A program made the position numbers and the translations under genes. DNA of 7,195 nucleotides from an uncultured Veillonella sp. (GTDB lineage Bacteria > Bacillota > Negativicutes > Veillonellales > Veillonellaceae), in contig NZ_CAKPTN010000084.1 of assembly GCF_934190855.1 (NCBI RefSeq), forward strand, positions 1-7,195, written 5' to 3'. Shown here piece after piece: positions 6,352 through 7,195 of this stretch (positions are counted from its first letter, which is position 1; every line of letters starts with the position of its first letter). The notes under the pieces are model-generated. The model saw only the letters and a list, made by a program, of their open reading frames with translations. It searched no databases and was not told the origin of the DNA.

Positions 6352-6840
6352 CGTATAGGTGTATGTCCGGGTAGTTTTGACCCAGTTACGAATGGACATG
6401 TTGATATTTTTGAACGGGGCAGCCGATTAGTTGATAAATTAATTATTGCTGTTAGCTCGAATCCGAATAAAAATTCCTTGTTTACCATGGAAGAACGGGT
6501 TGCGATGATTCGAAATTCTGTCAAACATATTCCTAATGTTGAAATTGATTGTACAGGTGGTTTGCTTAACGAATATGTTAAATCAAAGAATGCTACTATT
6601 ATCATTCGTGGTTTGCGTGCATTAAGCGACTTTGAATATGAATTTCAGCGTGCTTTGTTTGCGAAATATTTGGATGATGACATTGAAACAGTATTTATTA
6701 TGACAAATAACAAATACTCTTTTGTCAGCTCCACTGGTATTCGAGAACTGGCTAAATTTGGTGGCAAACTAGATGGCCTTGTTCCGGATGATGTTAAGGA
6801 AAAACTTGAAGAACGCTTTAATACGGTCCATAATAAATAG
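6349..6840 (+). CDS. coaD: Pantetheine-phosphate adenylyltransferase (PPAT)
   Basis: A 163-residue enzyme that transfers AMP from ATP to 4'-phosphopantetheine, giving dephospho-CoA in the penultimate step of coenzyme A synthesis. The nucleotidyltransferase-fold motifs are GSFDPVTNGH at 8-17 (the T/HxGH box, with H17 as the key histidine), RGLR at 87-90 in the substrate loop and the ISSTxxR-type VSSTGIRE at 126-133. Length is exactly in the family range. Translation starts at GTG (6349), read as Met; AAGGAG at 6335-6340 lies 8 nt upstream, and the residue order from this start matches the family N-terminus (MRIGVCPGSFDP). The gene is 4 nt after rsmD and 11 nt before the next gene, with no terminator on either side, so all three are probably one transcript. 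Confidence 0.97.
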   Translation: MRIGVCPGSFDPVTNGHVDIFERGSRLVDKLIIAVSSNPNKNSLFTMEERVAMIRNSVKHIPNVEIDCTGGLLNEYVKSKNATIIIRGLRALSDFEYEFQRALFAKYLDDDIETVFIMTNNKYSFVSSTGIRELAKFGGKLDGLVPDDVKEKLEERFNTVHNK

Positions 6841-6851
6841 GGGTGAATTGT

Positions 6852-7195
6852 ATGAAAACAGAAAAATTATTAGAAGATTTAGAGGTTCTTATTGAATCTA
6901 GCAGCCGTATTCCTATGACTACAAAACGTATGGTTGAGGAAGACGAAATTATGCGTATTATCGATTCTATTCAAGAGTCCTTACCATTGGAACTTGAAGA
7001 GTCTCGTCGTATTGTAGCTGATAAGGATAAAGTATTAGCTGATGCTCAACGTCAAGCTGAAACTTTAATTGATCAAGCTAAAGACTACATTGCTAAATTG
7101 ACAGCCGAAAGTGAACTTGTTAAACAAGCGCAAGAACAAGCTAATCAAATTATCAATGCAGCTAACCAATCCTCTGAAGAATTGAAATCCAGCTC
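6852..7195 (+). CDS. Coiled-coil protein, ATP-synthase-b/V-ATPase-H-like (3' end outside window)
   Basis: An open frame of 114 codons runs off the window's right edge. It starts at ATG 6852 with GGGGTG (6840-6845) six bases upstream. The N-terminal part reads MKTEKLLEDLEVLIESSSRIP, then a conserved-looking block (about residues 22-52) with several acidic residues and SLPLELEESRRIV. From about residue 50 onward it is a long charged, Ala/Gln/Glu-rich helix (ADAQRQAETLIDQAKDYIAK and similar) with no Gly or Pro, strongly predicted to be a coiled coil. I recall short proteins of this kind beside coaD in other Firmicutes, usually named 'ATPase' or 'ATP synthase subunit b-like', without a proven function. 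No transmembrane segment is visible, which argues against a true F0 subunit b. A DivIVA-like scaffold is an alternative. The function is unknown. Confidence 0.75.
   Translation, partial: MKTEKLLEDLEVLIESSSRIPMTTKRMVEEDEIMRIIDSIQESLPLELEESRRIVADKDKVLADAQRQAETLIDQAKDYIAKLTAESELVKQAQEQANQIINAANQSSEELKSS

Noticed and set aside
6267..6605. 112-codon open frame on the - strand across the rsmD/coaD junction
   Set aside because: It is antisense to two clearly recognised genes and shows no recognisable domain.
1..7195. A new defence, mobile or secondary-metabolite system
   Set aside because: All nine genes fall in housekeeping or conserved families, gaps are short, and no direct-repeat arrays, integrase, transposase or tRNA-like attachment sequences were seen.

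Overview
The window is a compact, low-GC stretch of bacterial core genes with every gene on the + strand. Gene content and order (cmk, plsC, an ispH-S1 fusion, der, plsY, gpsA, then rsmD, coaD and a coiled-coil gene), the A/T-rich codon use and the strong AGGAGG-type ribosome binding sites point to a Firmicute. The ispH-S1 fusion, known from Clostridia and Negativicutes, makes a Negativicute such as Veillonella my best guess. That guess rests on recalled gene order and protein flavour, not on a search.

Layout. (1) 1-2679 is a tightly packed operon entering from the left: the cmk 3' end, plsC overlapping it by 8 nt, and the ispH-rpsA fusion overlapping plsC by 10 nt. It ends in a perfect 13-bp stem-loop terminator (2695-2728). 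(2) A probable extended -10 promoter directly abuts this terminator and drives der-plsY-gpsA (2793-5725), with a 1-nt der/plsY overlap and a 3-nt plsY/gpsA gap. (3) A 67-nt AT-rich gap with TATAAT-like boxes precedes rsmD-coaD-coiled-coil gene (5793 to the window end), which are 4 and 11 nt apart.

How the genes fit together. GpsA makes sn-glycerol-3-phosphate, PlsY adds the first acyl chain and PlsC the second, giving phosphatidic acid; PlsX, which supplies acyl-phosphate to PlsY, is not in the window. IspH finishes the MEP isoprenoid pathway. The S1 domains, Der and RsmD serve the ribosome, Cmk serves nucleotide supply and CoaD serves coenzyme A. The mixture couples membrane, cofactor and ribosome growth functions.

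I see no mobile element, CRISPR array, tRNA, rRNA or defence system, and no stretch over 300 nt lacks a gene. The most interesting point is the ispH-S1 junction. A perfect AAGGAGGT Shine-Dalgarno sequence sits 10 nt before an in-frame ATG exactly where an S1 protein would begin, and codon choice changes sharply there. This suggests that the single fusion ORF may also yield a free S1 protein.
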